Positions 44,801-56,765 of a stretch of 64,000 bases of DNA are shown here, one piece after another; positions within the stretch are counted from its first letter, which is position 1, and each line of letters opens with the position of its first letter. The notes under the pieces were generated by a model. That model was given only the letters and a program-made list of their open reading frames with translations, searched no databases and had not been told where the DNA came from. The position numbers were made by a program, and so were the translations under genes. The stretch is from Euwallacea fornicatus (taxonomy: Eukaryota > Arthropoda > Insecta > Coleoptera > Curculionidae): NCBI RefSeq assembly GCF_040115645.1, contig NC_089574.1, positions 682,001-746,000 on the forward strand, given 5' to 3'.

Positions 44801-45718
44801 CACATATTTTAAAAACAGTCACAAAAAATAACTAGTTCAAATATTTTCTAAGACACATTTTCCGGTAAGTGCTGGATGTTTCCTACAAAATTGTGCCCCT
44901 TAATTTGTAAATTTTTCGAAACTTGTGATAACTCATGTACATATTTTAATCTTAGTTTCCTGTCTGGCTCTCTCATACCATTGAAGGAGTATTAGACAAG
45001 TTTTGAGTCACTACACAACTAAATTTGGTCGCATGATTTGTAAAACACCCTTATTATTTCTTTGCAGACTACAGTGAAACGAAAGTCCTGAGACTGTTAA
45101 ATGCAGAGCTAGCCGACACTTTAGGAAATTTGCTCAGTAGATGTTGCGGTAAAGCTTTAAATCCTGATCAAAAATTTCCCGCATTAAACACCGTTTCGTT
45201 CGATCGAGTGTCCTCTTGCGACGTGACTAAAAGACTTTTGGAAAATATTCAACAATTGCCAGGTAACGCGGATAAATCCAAAATTTTTCAAAAAACAATC
45301 GTGGACTTTTACTTTAGGTTTATGCGAGACCCATTACAATCAATACAATTTCTACAAAGTTGCAGACGCTGTAATAGCGACCCTTCACTCTGCGAATTTG
45401 TTCTTTGAAACCTTGAAACCTTGGGAACTGAAAAAGAGCAAAAACACAACTGAAGATTTGCAGACAGTTTTACATCTAGCAATGGAGTCTTTAAGGGTGA
45501 CCGGTATATTGTTACAGCCCCTTATTCCTAACATTAGTAACGTTCTCTTAAACAAGTTAAATGTGCCGAAGGAGGAGCGGTTTTTTGATAATTTACTGAA
45601 GTTTTCATGGATGGACCAGAGCTTCAAAACCAAGTGTTTGGGGGACGATTCAGCCGTGTTGTTTAAGAGAATAGTTAGTGACGATAGTGGTAGAATAAAG
45701 AAAAAGTTGGAAAATTAA
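41843..45718 (+). CDS. Mars2: Mitochondrial methionyl-tRNA synthetase
   Basis: Class I aminoacyl-tRNA synthetase that charges mitochondrial tRNA-Met. Exons: 41843-41933, 42395-42675, 43011-43246, 44128-44424, 44535-44746, 45068-45262, 45318-45718; joined they close in frame as 570 aa, near the family norm. The N-terminus MLWKGFCSARNYSSKKP is a typical mitochondrial presequence, followed by VALLTTPIYYVNA. HIGH motif at residues 33-36 (EPHIGHLYSS), TGTDEHGTKIQRAA, YQGWYCVSDETF, YVWFDALVNYLTVAG, CHSHWTVDGEKMSKSKGNVL with KMSKS at 335-339, and an anticodon-binding helical domain (VADAVIATLHSANLFFETLK). No zinc-binding insert, as in the mitochondrial/bacterial single-domain type. The last intron is only 55 nt (45263-45317). 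Exon 4 acceptor at 44127 (gtccag) was preferred to an upstream tag because the latter runs into a stop. Confidence 0.93.
43742..43950. repeat. ACAGGGTG-ended MITE in Mars2 intron 3
   Basis: Left end atatacagggtgccaaagct and right end gggaataccctgtataaa, about 205 bp apart, inverted tips only. Located in the 881-nt intron 43247-44127. Confidence 0.55.
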
Positions 45719-47939
45719 TGTTTAAGTTTATTTCTTGTAAATTTTAAACGCACAAAAATGAACCCTCTATTCTAAATTGACAATGTATGGCAGTTTTTTA
45801 CCAATATTTTTGATTCGTGTCAACGACGCTGTTACTTTTAAATGCGAGGAGACGTAAGAATGGACAGTTCGTTGAATACGCGCATGTTCTACTGATTTAA
45901 AGGCGTCAGTAAAATGCTTTTAAGGTAAATTTTTGAGAAGCTTTTAAGCTGCTATGTTGAAAAAAGGCGCAAATAAGCTTGTACGTCATTTAAACAATTT
46001 CCTTATCAAATGAAAAAGCAAGTGCGTAATATAAATTATTAGCTATATTCTACACTACCTACTTATTGCAAAGCACATCTTTGCTACTGCTTGCCAAGTC
46101 CGAACTTTAAGCCTTAAAATTCTCTATATAAAAAAGCTTTAGGTAAGGGAATTGTCGCAAATTCCTAGTTTTTAATTCTTGTGGATACATTGCGCATCCA
46201 CACTACCAGAACATGAGAAATTTGGAGGAGTTTCTCGCCCTGTTTTCCGTCTGCTTTCACTCGTTATTGATTTTTCACCCCAACAGGTGTTTTCCGTGCA
46301 GGAAAGTGTGCCACTACCAGCTTTGTTTAATTCTCTTTTAATTTGCTAGTTTTTACGGTGCCAAATATTTTATTTTTTTATGCACGACCGGTAAGTAAAC
46401 AAATTGCTTAATAATAATATAAAGATTACATTATAAAGTATGCATAGAAACTTAACGGTTTATCACATGAAGTCAGTTATTCACTTACTTAAAAATTAAG
46501 AACATATGACACTTCTGTATAACACAGAATTACCTATAGTAGCGAGTACCTCGCCACGTACTGACTTGAGCCCTTCGACTATGCGTTGTCACATCATTTA
46601 TGCTATTCCTTGATAATATTTAGCGTTCTTCGTATGTACTAACCAGAACTGAGCTGAATTAAGCAAGGCATTCTCTTGTGTAGTTTAAATGAACCAATGC
46701 AGGCAGTAGAATCAATTCGAATTTTTGCTACGCACAAAGTTAAATGTCGAGATTATCATTTGAATAATATTTTTGTTACTCAGTTTTATTCATTAATCAC
46801 TTACAGGGTGTCCCCAAAAATAGTCAGTCCGTTTTCAAATATGTGAATTTAAGTTCTTTTAAAATCATTTAAATGTCATGTTTTTGCTCAATTTTCGTTT
46901 TTGGATATCACCTGTAATTCACATAGAATCGGGAGAATTATGACGAATCTGTTACAGGAGTATCTAATTGTGGTTTAATACGAAAAGTTAAGTAATCATA
47001 TAATACCGTAAAATTCGTTAAAAAAACAAATAAAACTAAAATCCCTGGGTTCCACGAATTGAATGAATATACGAGAAAACTGGAAACAAATTTGAAAAAA
47101 AAGTAAAAGGAGATAAAATTTAAGTGATAGATTGAAGAACTTAAGAAACATATTGAAATTTAATAGTGGTGTACGAGTAAATTTTTTTGAAGGATTTTAT
47201 ATACCAAGACCTAGAAAATACACTACCCTGTATAATAGTTGAAGGCAATTTATTCTCACATTAAACAGCACCTATTATCTGATAAATATATAAAATTTGA
47301 AAGCTTTATCTGCAGTAGGTCCGGCAAAATAAAATAAAAACCTAATTTTACCTTAATTTTTGACACCTTGTAACTCTGCTTGTAACTCTGTTTCCGATCG
47401 AGATCGGACACACGTTTATACGAACATTTTCCTTTATTTTGTACTAGAAAATACATACCTTAAATAGTGCCACGCAATTCTGAAACACCCTGTATAGTGC
47501 CCACGATAACAATTTTTAGCTATAAAGTAGCACATATAATAATGATCTCTTGAATGTAAAAATGATTACTACTAAAATTGTTAAATTTTGATGGGTAGTT
47601 CAATTGATAACAAAAATTTAACATGAATTGGTATTTTTAAGTTGGAAAACTCCACCTGCTCAATATTCACAAAGGTTGTTTAAAGGACACTTACCTAAAT
47701 TGGCACAGGCATGATTTCACCTGATTAAAAACTGCTAAAAAGACCCTATAACGAATGTTGGGAAGGTGGCATTAATAATTTGTCTAATCATATTCCGGGT
47801 AAAAATTTTCAGTGTAAACTAATATTTGAAATATCTAATAGTGAGTTGTTGCAATTGCTTAATGAACATATAACTGATAAGACTATGTGTTGATAATCTT
47901 ATCTCTCTTTAGTTTCCTACATTAATTTTTCGTGAAATC
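45719..47939. other. Intergenic with MITE termini
   Basis: Between Mars2 and the asparaginase gene. ACAGGGTG-type ends are at about 46804 (acagggtgtccccaaaaata, forward), 47224 (actaccctgtataata, reverse) and 47485 (gaaacaccctgtatag, reverse). The first and second or third may bound one element of 430-690 bp. No coding motif seen. Confidence 0.5.
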
Positions 47940-50900
47940 ATGGCTGACTTAGCGGAACTGAGGAAAGTACTAGTTTTGTACACCGGAGGAACGGTAGGGA
48001 TGAAGAGGAACCATCAAGGCGGTTAGTATTATCAAGATCAAACATAATTTGTGCTGATTTTGATGTATTCGTGTCATGCTAGAAAAATATGGTGAAATTT
48101 GATATATCGCAGTATGTCTTTCACTTTTCGAGTTCTAGAATGATATGATTAGTAACAGGTACTGACTGGCGGTATAGGTGATTCACCATAACGAAGAATA
48201 TCTAACTCTGTTAATAACGGTTGTAAAAAGTAACTTGGAAAAATTCTCGAATTTTACTGAAACCGTTAGAATTTGTCAAAGAAAGAAAATAAAAAAAGCG
48301 TCGAAAAAAAAAATTATATAATGGGTTGTACTTTATATTGTCTCTTTCTCCACGTAATTTGTGTTTTTTCATATTTTATTTTCCGTTTGAGTTAGAGTTT
48401 GAGTCAATAGTTGTGTAATTGTTGACTTTGGCTGGACTTCTGCTAAATGACACGCTACCATTCAAATATACCACTCAAAACAATTAGGGGATATTATATT
48501 ATTTATGATTAAAAAAAAAATTATTCTGCCATTTCTTTTAGGATAATAATAATAATTTCACAGGACTAAACAGGATAATACTGCATACGGTAGGTCTCAG
48601 TCGATTTTATAGATTTTAACTTGAATTCCCACAAAGAATATGAAAACGCATTTAAGCGCTACTTAGGTATCAATTGAATTTTTTTACTCGGGAATGAGTG
48701 GTGTCCAATTTTTCAATTTCATAATTTTCACAATAAACGAGAAACATGATTTAATGGAAAGTGAAGCATGGCGAGCCATAAGGCAAGTTAAAGCTGGGCG
48801 AACCCAGACGCATGTTGCCCAAGTGTTTAATGTCAGCCAAAGTGTAGTTTCACAATTGTAGAATCGATTTCTTGAAAAGGGAAATGTTAGAAGAAGACCA
48901 GGATAAGGTCGAGTATCAACATTAACACCTAGGGAAGACCGATTTTTTCAATTGCTCGCGAGAAAAAATCGCAGTGTCAATGCAATATTTTTAAGAAGCG
49001 AGTTTGCCCGAGGCACCGGAAGGCTTGTGTCCACTCAAACCATAAGAAATAGACCCCACAACGTCGGATTGTATGCCCGAAAACCAATGGTGTATGTTCT
49101 ATTGACTGTGGAACAAAATAGAGCAAGAAGAGCATGGACTGAGCTTCGAGGGGGAACCCGTAATAAATGGAATCGGGTACTCTTCAGTGACGAGTTTAGG
49201 TTCACTGTAGAACCTGATAATCGACGTGTTGGCGTGAACGCATGAATTTGTTGCGAACGCGGAACATGAAACAATCATCAGTTTATCAGAGAAAGATCTT
49301 ACTTTGGAAGTGGCGGTATTATAATATGGGCTGGTATTAGTCCTGGCGGGCATACAAATCTTTATTTTTACTGACAATGGGCCCTTAAACGCTAACAGGT
49401 ATCTAATGAAGTTCTTCAACCTATTATAATGCCGTATATTGGAGTAATAGGTAATAAATTCATATTTATAAACGACAATGCTTGTCCACATCACACTAAC
49501 ATCGTGAACAACTGGTTGGATGAAATTACTTTTGAGATAATTGTATGGCTTGCCAATTCTCCAGATGGAAATTCAATTGAGCACGCTTGGGATACTTTGG
49601 GAAGACGTGCTGCAAGCAGAAATTTACCACCTCGAGCTACTCCAGATCTTCGTAATGTCCTAATTGAAGGATGTAATGGAATTCCCCAAGGCGTCTTTGA
49701 GAACTTGATTGAATTAATGCCATCACGATGTCCAGCCTTTTTAGCAGCAAGACAGGGACATATTCATTATTAAAAATTTATTTTTGTACCAAATGAATAA
49801 ATCACGAATTCAAATTACGTTGGATAACCATCACTTTTTAATGAAAAAAATTTCACAATTTGAAACAGGGCGGTCACCACTGATGAGATCAAGTTTGAAT
49901 TACAAGATGTGCTTTATTTTATCAATAAAAAACTCCAAAGTACAAATATAATTTGTTTTGATACGTTTCATGTGGCACAGATAACTTTTAAGATAATATT
50001 TTCAAATATCCCGTAGTTGTTTTGACCAAAGTATATTTCAATGGGAACTAACGATAATGGAAACTCAGCTCATAGTACGCAAGGTGCACCTTTCACCATC
50101 ACGCTCAGCTTACAGGGTTAAATCCATACTCAAAGATTCTTCGTTCGAGAAAAAGCGATAATTAATGTTTCATGATTTATCTTAAGAACATTTAAAAATG
50201 ATTTTGTGAAGAAAAATGCCATTTCATTCATCTTTATTTAAATATTTCGCAATACTTCAACAGTTTTGGTGCCTGCTCCCGATGTTCTGAGCAGCAAGAT
50301 TAAAACGTGTCAGGAATTACACGATCCCGACCTGGCTCGAATTTACTCACTCAGGAATCACGAACTAATTACAAGGTAAGTTTCCTTGTACCCAGTATGG
50401 TCAGCAAATATTGCATTGTATCAGTGAGTTAGGTCAACGAAAATGTAATTTTCTCAAAAGGGTGCCGTCCTGTACTAAGGCCATTGCCTATCAAATAAGA
50501 GAATACCATCCTCTTCTGGATTCCAGCAACATGACGCCAAAGGAATGGGTAATAATAGCTAAAAATATCGAGGTTTGGGAATAGAGTCCATTTTATTGGA
50601 CGGGTATATTTTCAAATAAGTTCTAGGAAAACTACTATGAATTTGATGGATTTGTAGTCTTGAACGGAACCGATACCCTAGCCTTCACTTCCGCAGCTTT
50701 ATCGTTTATGTTTAAAAATTTACAGAAGCCCATAATAGTAACTGGAGCACAGGTAATTAATTAGAGAGTGAATTCAGTTCCAAAAGCAACTCATATTAAA
50801 ATTTTAGCTTATTGCAATTTTTAAAAATCTGTATAATTTGCATAACACGTTGCACGCAGTTCTAGATCTGTAGAATTGTAAAATCCAAAAATTAATCAAT

Positions 50901-53304
50901 GTGCGTTTAAAGTCAAAAACTTGGCATCCCTCACTCTTTGGGATAACTTCGCATACCTAATGGACCGGGTTATCATTTGATGATTCTAGAAATCTTACAG
51001 CTTTTAAACTAAATATTTTTCCCACTTTGTCTTATTCTACATATCATAACTTGGGACTTTTTTCGTCGTAGTGTATAACTTTGACCATATCCAGCTGGTA
51101 CTCCGGCATGTTTGCATTAGGAAATCCGTGATTTGTAGATACCGATATTTGAAAATCCCAGCGATGCCAAGAACAACATTCTCTCAGCTCTGGTGTTTGC
51201 CAGTTGCTCCGATATACCGGAGGTTTGCGTCTACTTTTCTAACAAGCTCATGCGCGGAAACCGTGTCAGAAAGATGCATTCTACTCACCTGGATTGTTTT
51301 GACTCTCCGAATTTTCCGGCATTGGCCGAAACCGGATTCCACACTCGAAGTAAGTCGTTCTTCCATTCCGAGTGTTGACCCTTCACAAATATGGAAGGAC
51401 TGAAAAATAATAAGGTTATCAAAAACAGCAAATGGCTGAATTACGACTTTATGCCTCATTTCAGCTCTGCATTTAATTAATTTGGGAATCTCATAGACCG
51501 GTTTCGATTCTCCTTAAGTTGATTAAAGCTCAAGCAGGAAACGGAAATATCAACGGTAAGTATATTGAGCCTGAAGGAAAATATTTTACCAGCGCCATCT
51601 GTTGTGTCCGTTTTGCGGCATCTCGACCAAATCTTCGACTGTGTGCAGTTGGACCTGGGGCATGGGGCTGACTTATAGCTAAGAGTCCTGAAGATGAGCG
51701 CAAACAGTTGCAGTAAAAATTTAAGATGATTAAAATCTATTGCGATTTTAAGCTTTATTTCAGCTCTGCGTTTTATTTTCTTGAGCATACAAAAGTTGGA
51801 GCATATTAAATCTCATCAGCTCGGTTTATCTCGAGTTAATTAGACGCCAGAGCAGAAGAAAAACTGGAATTAGGCATAGTCATAATAGGTCTTAATTTTC
51901 TTAATTTTAATTACTTTACAGCAAAGAGGACACGGCAGACGGCGCTGGTAAGTTATTTTTTTACAAACTCAACATACTTGCCGTTGATATTGTGATGTAC
52001 CCAGATATATCATATTTTACTAACAGCTTTCAAGGGCATCTGAGCTGTTGGATGATGTATAAATCAAAATGTTATTAAATTTATATAATTCTTAATAGCT
52101 TAAAAAAAATTATTTTAATTTCTGTTTAGTCCATCGCCAGAACATTTTACAAAAACCAGATAGAGGACCACTGATGGTACAAACAAATTTATGTGAAAAC
52201 ATTGGGATTCTATACATGTTTCCTACTTTAACTAGAACTCAGGTAAATTTTTCAAAGCAAAATTTAGGTTTGTCTAGGTTTCTAAAAATCGTTTTATTGA
52301 AATTTTTCCGCGATGCAGCTACTTTCATTTTTGGAACCTACCTTAGAAGGAGTAGTGTTGATCACCTATGGTGCAGGAAATATCCCGTCTCATCGGCAAG
52401 ATCTATTAGATGTATTGCGAAATGCTGTAGGGCGAGGGGTCATTGTGGTCATTGTTACACAATGCTTTAAGGGATCAGTTAGTTTCATTTACGAAACGGG
52501 AAAAGTAAGTCGTAATAGCTAAATTATTGAATTTTTGATTTAACTCAGCCAAAGATATTCTCAAGTTAACAAGAACTTTATCTATCTCTCTTAAATGAGA
52601 CCTTTACTAATTGGCCCTAAACTCCTCAACAAATTCCAATAGAGAAGCGTTAAATCTGGGAAAATGAGTATTAAAGCTGTTTTGCAGTGTATGGAAGAAA
52701 TAGGCATAATTCCCTGTTACGATATGACTCCGGAAGCTGCCTATGCAAAATTGGTGGTGGTTTGTGGGATGGTAGCTCAATCGGAAGAGAGAGGCGAGGT
52801 AAACATCAACTAGAATTGGAGGTTAAAGGTTGAAACAGATATAAGTTAATCACTTTTTGAAAACGTGCATTCAATCAATTGTACATATGTAGGAGTCAAA
52901 TTAAAAAAATAAAAAATAAATGTTATTTTCCTTAAAGATTTGACGTTGGATACAAGAGCGATACCGTGTTTCAGATATAAGACATTGCAGATACGAAGGG
53001 CGACTCAACAAAAGGTGGTTTGTCGAATTCACCTTTCGTATCTGCAATGCCTCATGTGAAACCCACATTCCACAAAATTGGGAGTTGAAATACACATAAC
53101 TCCAATCTGGAAGTAAGGCAGTTCAGCCTTCACATTTTTCCTTTATTGAAAACTCTTTCATGACACGAGTGGTTAACATATAACTTTCATTTGGAAATAA
53201 TTTTATAAACGTTTCTCTTACATTGCATCTAATGACGAATAATCTGATTCTTTTTTCAGCTTATGAAACAAGTTTTCCGAGGAGAAATGACCGTACATCA
53301 CTGA
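47940..53304 (+). CDS. L-asparaginase, AnsA/ASPG type
   Basis: Hydrolyses L-asparagine to aspartate and ammonia in the cytosol; animal relatives are called ASPG or 60-kDa lysophospholipase. Exons: 47940-48021, 50264-50375, 50461-50572, 50627-50752, 51139-51349, a candidate 18-nt exon 51538-51555, 52130-52242, 52319-52504, 52688-52798, 53260-53304. Joined, this closes in frame as 371 aa. Catalytic Thr motif 1 VLYTGGTVGMKRNHQG (TGGT, residues 15-18); motif 2 DGFVVLNGTDTLAFTSAALS (GTDT, 116-119); KPIIVTGAQIPIFENPSDA; SDIPEVCVYFSNKLMRGNR; EGVVLITYGAGNIPSHRQ; VIVTQCFKGSV; IIPCYDMTPEAAYAKL; ending VFRGEMTVHH. No ankyrin repeats follow, unlike mammalian ASPG. No signal peptide. The microexon is optional for frame; including it gives TGFHTRRNGNINVHRQ. 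Intron 1 hosts a Tc1 relic. Confidence 0.9.
48463..50038 (+). mobile_element. Tc1-type relic in asparaginase intron 1
   Basis: Inverted ends: aaatataccactcaaaacaa (about 48463) and, reversed, aaatatactttggtcaaaac (about 50038), each continuing into a ggggatatt/cgggatattt block. Length 1.58 kb. The transposase between them is broken. Same orientation as the host gene. Confidence 0.78.
48750..49773 (+). pseudogene. Tc1 transposase relic
   Basis: From about 48757 the reading is MESEAWRAIRQVKAGRTQTH, VAQVFNVSQSVVSQL and a stop, then NRFLEKGNVRRRPG: the helix-turn-helix region. LFSDEFRFTVEPDNRRVGV carries the first aspartate (49186 onward). After further stops, 49429-49773 gives FINDNACPHHTNIVNNWLDE with the second aspartate and NSPDGNSIEHAWDTLGRR with the catalytic Glu 33-34 residues later. 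Five or more in-frame stops or shifts make it inactive. Confidence 0.82.
52966..53066 (+). ncRNA. Intronic 101-nt hairpin (miRNA-/hpRNA-like or foldback MITE)
   Basis: Two arms of about 46-48 nt pair around a 6-nt loop (aggtgg). The core cattgcagatacgaa on the 5' arm is perfectly complementary to ttcgtatctgcaatg on the 3' arm; the outer and apical parts pair with a few mismatches and bulges. It lies in the sense strand of the asparaginase intron 52799-53259. Size and shape fit a pre-miRNA or hpRNA; a tiny foldback transposon is the main alternative. Confidence 0.4.
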
Positions 53305-53849
53305 AATATTTCTAGTAAAAAGATAAACTCTTTGTTTTTTTTCAATAATACTTGTTATTGATGTAGATAGCTATGTTACTGGAAGGATGCTGTGGTTCTC
53401 TATGATTAAGAAAGTATTTGATGGATTAGGATCAATTCCATTTCTTTTCATCTGCTACATATTTTATTGGCTAATTGAAAAACTTTCAGAATTTCCGAAA
53501 ATCTATCACGTTGAATGTATTGAACAGTAAGTTTGTACGCACAAATCTTGAGTTGTTGGTACATGGTGTACCCATTTTTTATCTATATAGTTGGTAAACT
53601 TGAGCAAAGTAGCATTTAATTCAAAATTTTAATCTATTTGTATGAATGTACGTAAATAACAATCACCTTTATATTTCAGAGCCAATTGGAAATGGCTCTG
53701 AGCTCACACAATTAACTGTCCATGTAATTACAAATTACTATTCTGTAATAATTACATATCTTTATTATTGGTATTTCTGATGCGTTTCATTTTTTGAACT
53801 GTTGGAAAATATATGAAACGTGACACACCAAAGAAAATGAATAATAATT
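53305..53849. other. 3' flank of asparaginase gene
   Basis: AT-rich, nothing recognised. Presumed 3'UTR at its start. Confidence 0.45.
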
Positions 53850-54230
53850 CCTGGAAAGAAAACTTAAAAACAGTTTCGGACGAAAGCAGGCGTGTACGCC
53901 ATTGAAATCTCAAATATTTCCGAGAATTCTCAATTAATTTCTGAAAAAACTTCTAAACAGCTGCAGTTACGAACTGAAACAGAGCTGTATGTTGTTGATA
54001 TCTGAAAAAAAAAAAATGAATGTTAATTTCCGAGAATTTTGAATTAGTTCGTGAAAAGAACTTCGAAACAGTTGGAGTTTGGAACTGAAGCAGAGGCGTG
54101 CGCAGTAGAAACCTGAAACACATTAAAATAATAAATTTTAATTTTTGTAAAGAATTTTAAATTAGTATCTGAAAAAAAAACGAAACAGTTATGATACGTA
54201 CGCAGTTGAAACCTAGTACCCAAAACATTT
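53850..54230. repeat. Degenerate tandem repeat, four units of ~90-116 bp
   Basis: The words aacagtt-, gaactgaaacagagc, ttccgagaattttgaatta and tctgaaaaaa recur in order. Anchor aacag occurs near 53868, 53957, 54067 and 54183 (spacing 89, 110, 116). Units are strongly diverged. No coding potential. Confidence 0.6.
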
Positions 54231-55267
54231 TAAAAATCTTTGAAAATGCTCAAGTTGTGATATTATTCTTCGGTGACGTCTAAAGATAGTCCCCTAATGC
54301 CTCTCACAACAGCCAAAATTGTAAATAATATCGATTTTAAACTAAACAAATTCTAATTGCGTCAATTACGTCTCATTGACCTGACAAATCTCAACTGTAA
54401 ACCACAAGAAACAATTAGAACTCACCCCCCACCCCCCAAGTATTAAAAGACTGAAGCAGAATCTCGTCAGCAACATCGACTTTCACTCACCAAATGACAG
54501 TTAAACGGTACCCTCTCTCACTCACTAAGTCATGGATAAACTAACGACGTACCTCACGAGTCTTTAGAACAAAAGAAACCCGAATGATCCGGATTTTATT
54601 AATGCAGTACGTACTACGGACATCTTGTTCGTTGCCACGTTGACATTCGAGCGAATCACCTACGAAGTGATATCAGTGTTAGGAAAATGCCCAACATCTT
54701 CACCCACTAATAAATGTCTTTTTATGTTGCTAACGAAACCCTTATTAATCACCCTTAAGGGCAATGTTTATATTAGTCAACTGTATCCACATTCCACACT
54801 CTTCCCACGCTCATAACCCTTCTCACCCATCATTTTACTCACACCTTCATGGCACCGTATTGATAAGCAATTCTTAATACTCAGCACTGATAATTCACAT
54901 TAATTGGTACGACTATGAGGTGGTAAAAACATAAATGGATAACATGAGGTTCACGTTCGGTGGGAAAAATTGAGATTTGGATCAGTCTCAGAGAATCCCT
55001 CATACAACTCGCAACATCTCTCCTATTCTCTTTTTAACTCCTACGGCCTTAGTAGGATCCCAATACTGCTCTCAATTCACATATCATTTGCCCTGTTCAA
55101 GGAAAACTTCCAATCGTCAAGGTTTTTTAACAATCGGTGATAGCTTGTCTTTTTCTAGTTTGCTCTAATTTTACAATTTGTTATGACCTTTGTGACTTGT
55201 AAAGTAATATTGAAAGTTTAGTGAGACAAGTACAAGTGTGTTTTGTTCCGTATCGGTTCAGCGCCTG
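54231..55267. other. Non-coding gap
   Basis: No exon, RNA or repeat recognised. Several 60-odd codon frames (54625-54816, 54977-55168) have no motif. Confidence 0.45.
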
Positions 55268-55579
55268 ATGAGCTGTGGTCCTTCGAACAAAATTAAAATC
55301 TACGTAAAACAGATACAGTTCACCTCGGCACTGCCAACCAACTGTGCCCCCCTTGTGTCTGGGGTGAGACAGCAAAAGAATACAAGCGAACTTACCCCGT
55401 TCAATCAGTACGACCTGCCTTTGGTAAACGTCCAACTAATTGATCTTGGAAACGAAGCATGCGATATTTCCAGATTTATTAAAATGGACGAAAAGTTGCC
55501 AAGTCAACGCAATAGTTTCATTATGCAAGTATACTCAGACGGAATTAAAAATGTATTTCCCATTGGAGAGACAACTTAA
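55268..55579 (+). CDS. Unidentified ORF, possible exon
   Basis: An open frame of about 104 codons from MSCGPSNKIKIYVKQIQF to GIKNVFPIGETT before TAA. It is less AT-rich than its surroundings and has protein-like composition (VNVQLIDLGNEACDISRFIK), which made me keep it. I recognise no domain, signal peptide or membrane segment. The sequence caatacgag-type splice sites around it are not convincing. It may be a small unknown gene, an exon of an undetected gene, or chance. Confidence 0.2.
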   Translation: MSCGPSNKIKIYVKQIQFTSALPTNCAPLVSGVRQQKNTSELTPFNQYDLPLVNVQLIDLGNEACDISRFIKMDEKLPSQRNSFIMQVYSDGIKNVFPIGETT

Positions 55580-56765
55580 TCAAAAAGACGTCTGAGGTCT
55601 TTCGATAATCACACTAATTTAAAATTTGAAACCGTATTAAATACGTCATGTTCATAATTTATATAGATATTATATAACAAAAATGAAGTTTTGAAATTTT
55701 TGCTTCGACTCAATTTGAGACCTCTCCAAGTATGCTACTTAGTGATCGTGAGACTTCGAGAACTTGAACACAAACAAGATGATATTTCCGGAAACTGAAA
55801 ATAAAATGGGATTTTAAATATGTAATTTTTACCCGTTTTCAACCGAGCACAATTCCTTACGAAAGCCCATACGTTTCTATTTAATTAGCCTTCAAGATCA
55901 AACAAATTTTTCGAAATTTTTTTAACATTTTCAGTCGAAATGTCATAACTTTATCGAACGAAACAGAAGAAAACCCGGAAACGCCATTAACACTGACAGC
56001 GGAAGGGTTATTCTTTTGTTTCCAAAACCTTCCCATTTCAAAACGTCACTTCCGAATGACGTATTATTGCACAACAACGTGTTGATTCCTCTCTATAGAA
56101 TTTGGTCAAATTTTGTTTCCATACGAGCGGTTTATGAAATAATTTCGTAATTTTAAAATATATAAACTTTCTGCGAGAATCGTCATTATGCCCATAATAA
56201 ATAAAGACTGACCTATTGCATTGCAAATGGACAACGAGCAAAAAAAAATCTATAAATTAACGGAAATTTCCGTCGTTTCTTTAAGTGATCAATGTATTTA
56301 TGATGTGTAAATTCGTAACTACAAAAATTTACTTAATACAAAAATGAAACATTTCACAATAAATCGAGACCCTCAATCCATCTAAAGTAAATTGGTCAGA
56401 AGTATTTTCTACGAACGAGATAGATAAAATATCTAATTTATTATGATTTTTTTTAATAAGACACCTTTTCTGGTATCTTACGATTATCATTCAGTAGGCT
56501 CCAATTTTTAAATTGGACCTATCACTATCACTATCACCATTTTGCTTCGGTTTCTTACAACTTTATAACTTCGAGGGTACGTGATCTAATAAATTTACTT
56601 CCTTCGTGAACATTTGCCGTAAGTTTTATATTTCGGTGATTTTTGAGATTTCTAAAAAATTCTATATATGTAGATTCCGCTTAGTTTTTTGAGGTTTATA
56701 TCATGTTAAAAGGAAAACTCCTACTTAAGATTGACCTTGTATTCATAAATAATAATAAATCTCCA
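55580..56765. other. Non-coding; 3' flank of Torso-like gene
   Basis: A minus-strand AATAAA (56442-56437 on the plus coordinate scale) about 325 bp past the Torso-like stop could be its poly(A) signal. Nothing else recognised. Confidence 0.4.

Noticed and set aside
51925..51946. Possible extra asparaginase exon (acag/caaagagg...gctg/gtaagt)
   Set aside because: Good splice signals, but its phase would break the frame into the following well-supported exon.
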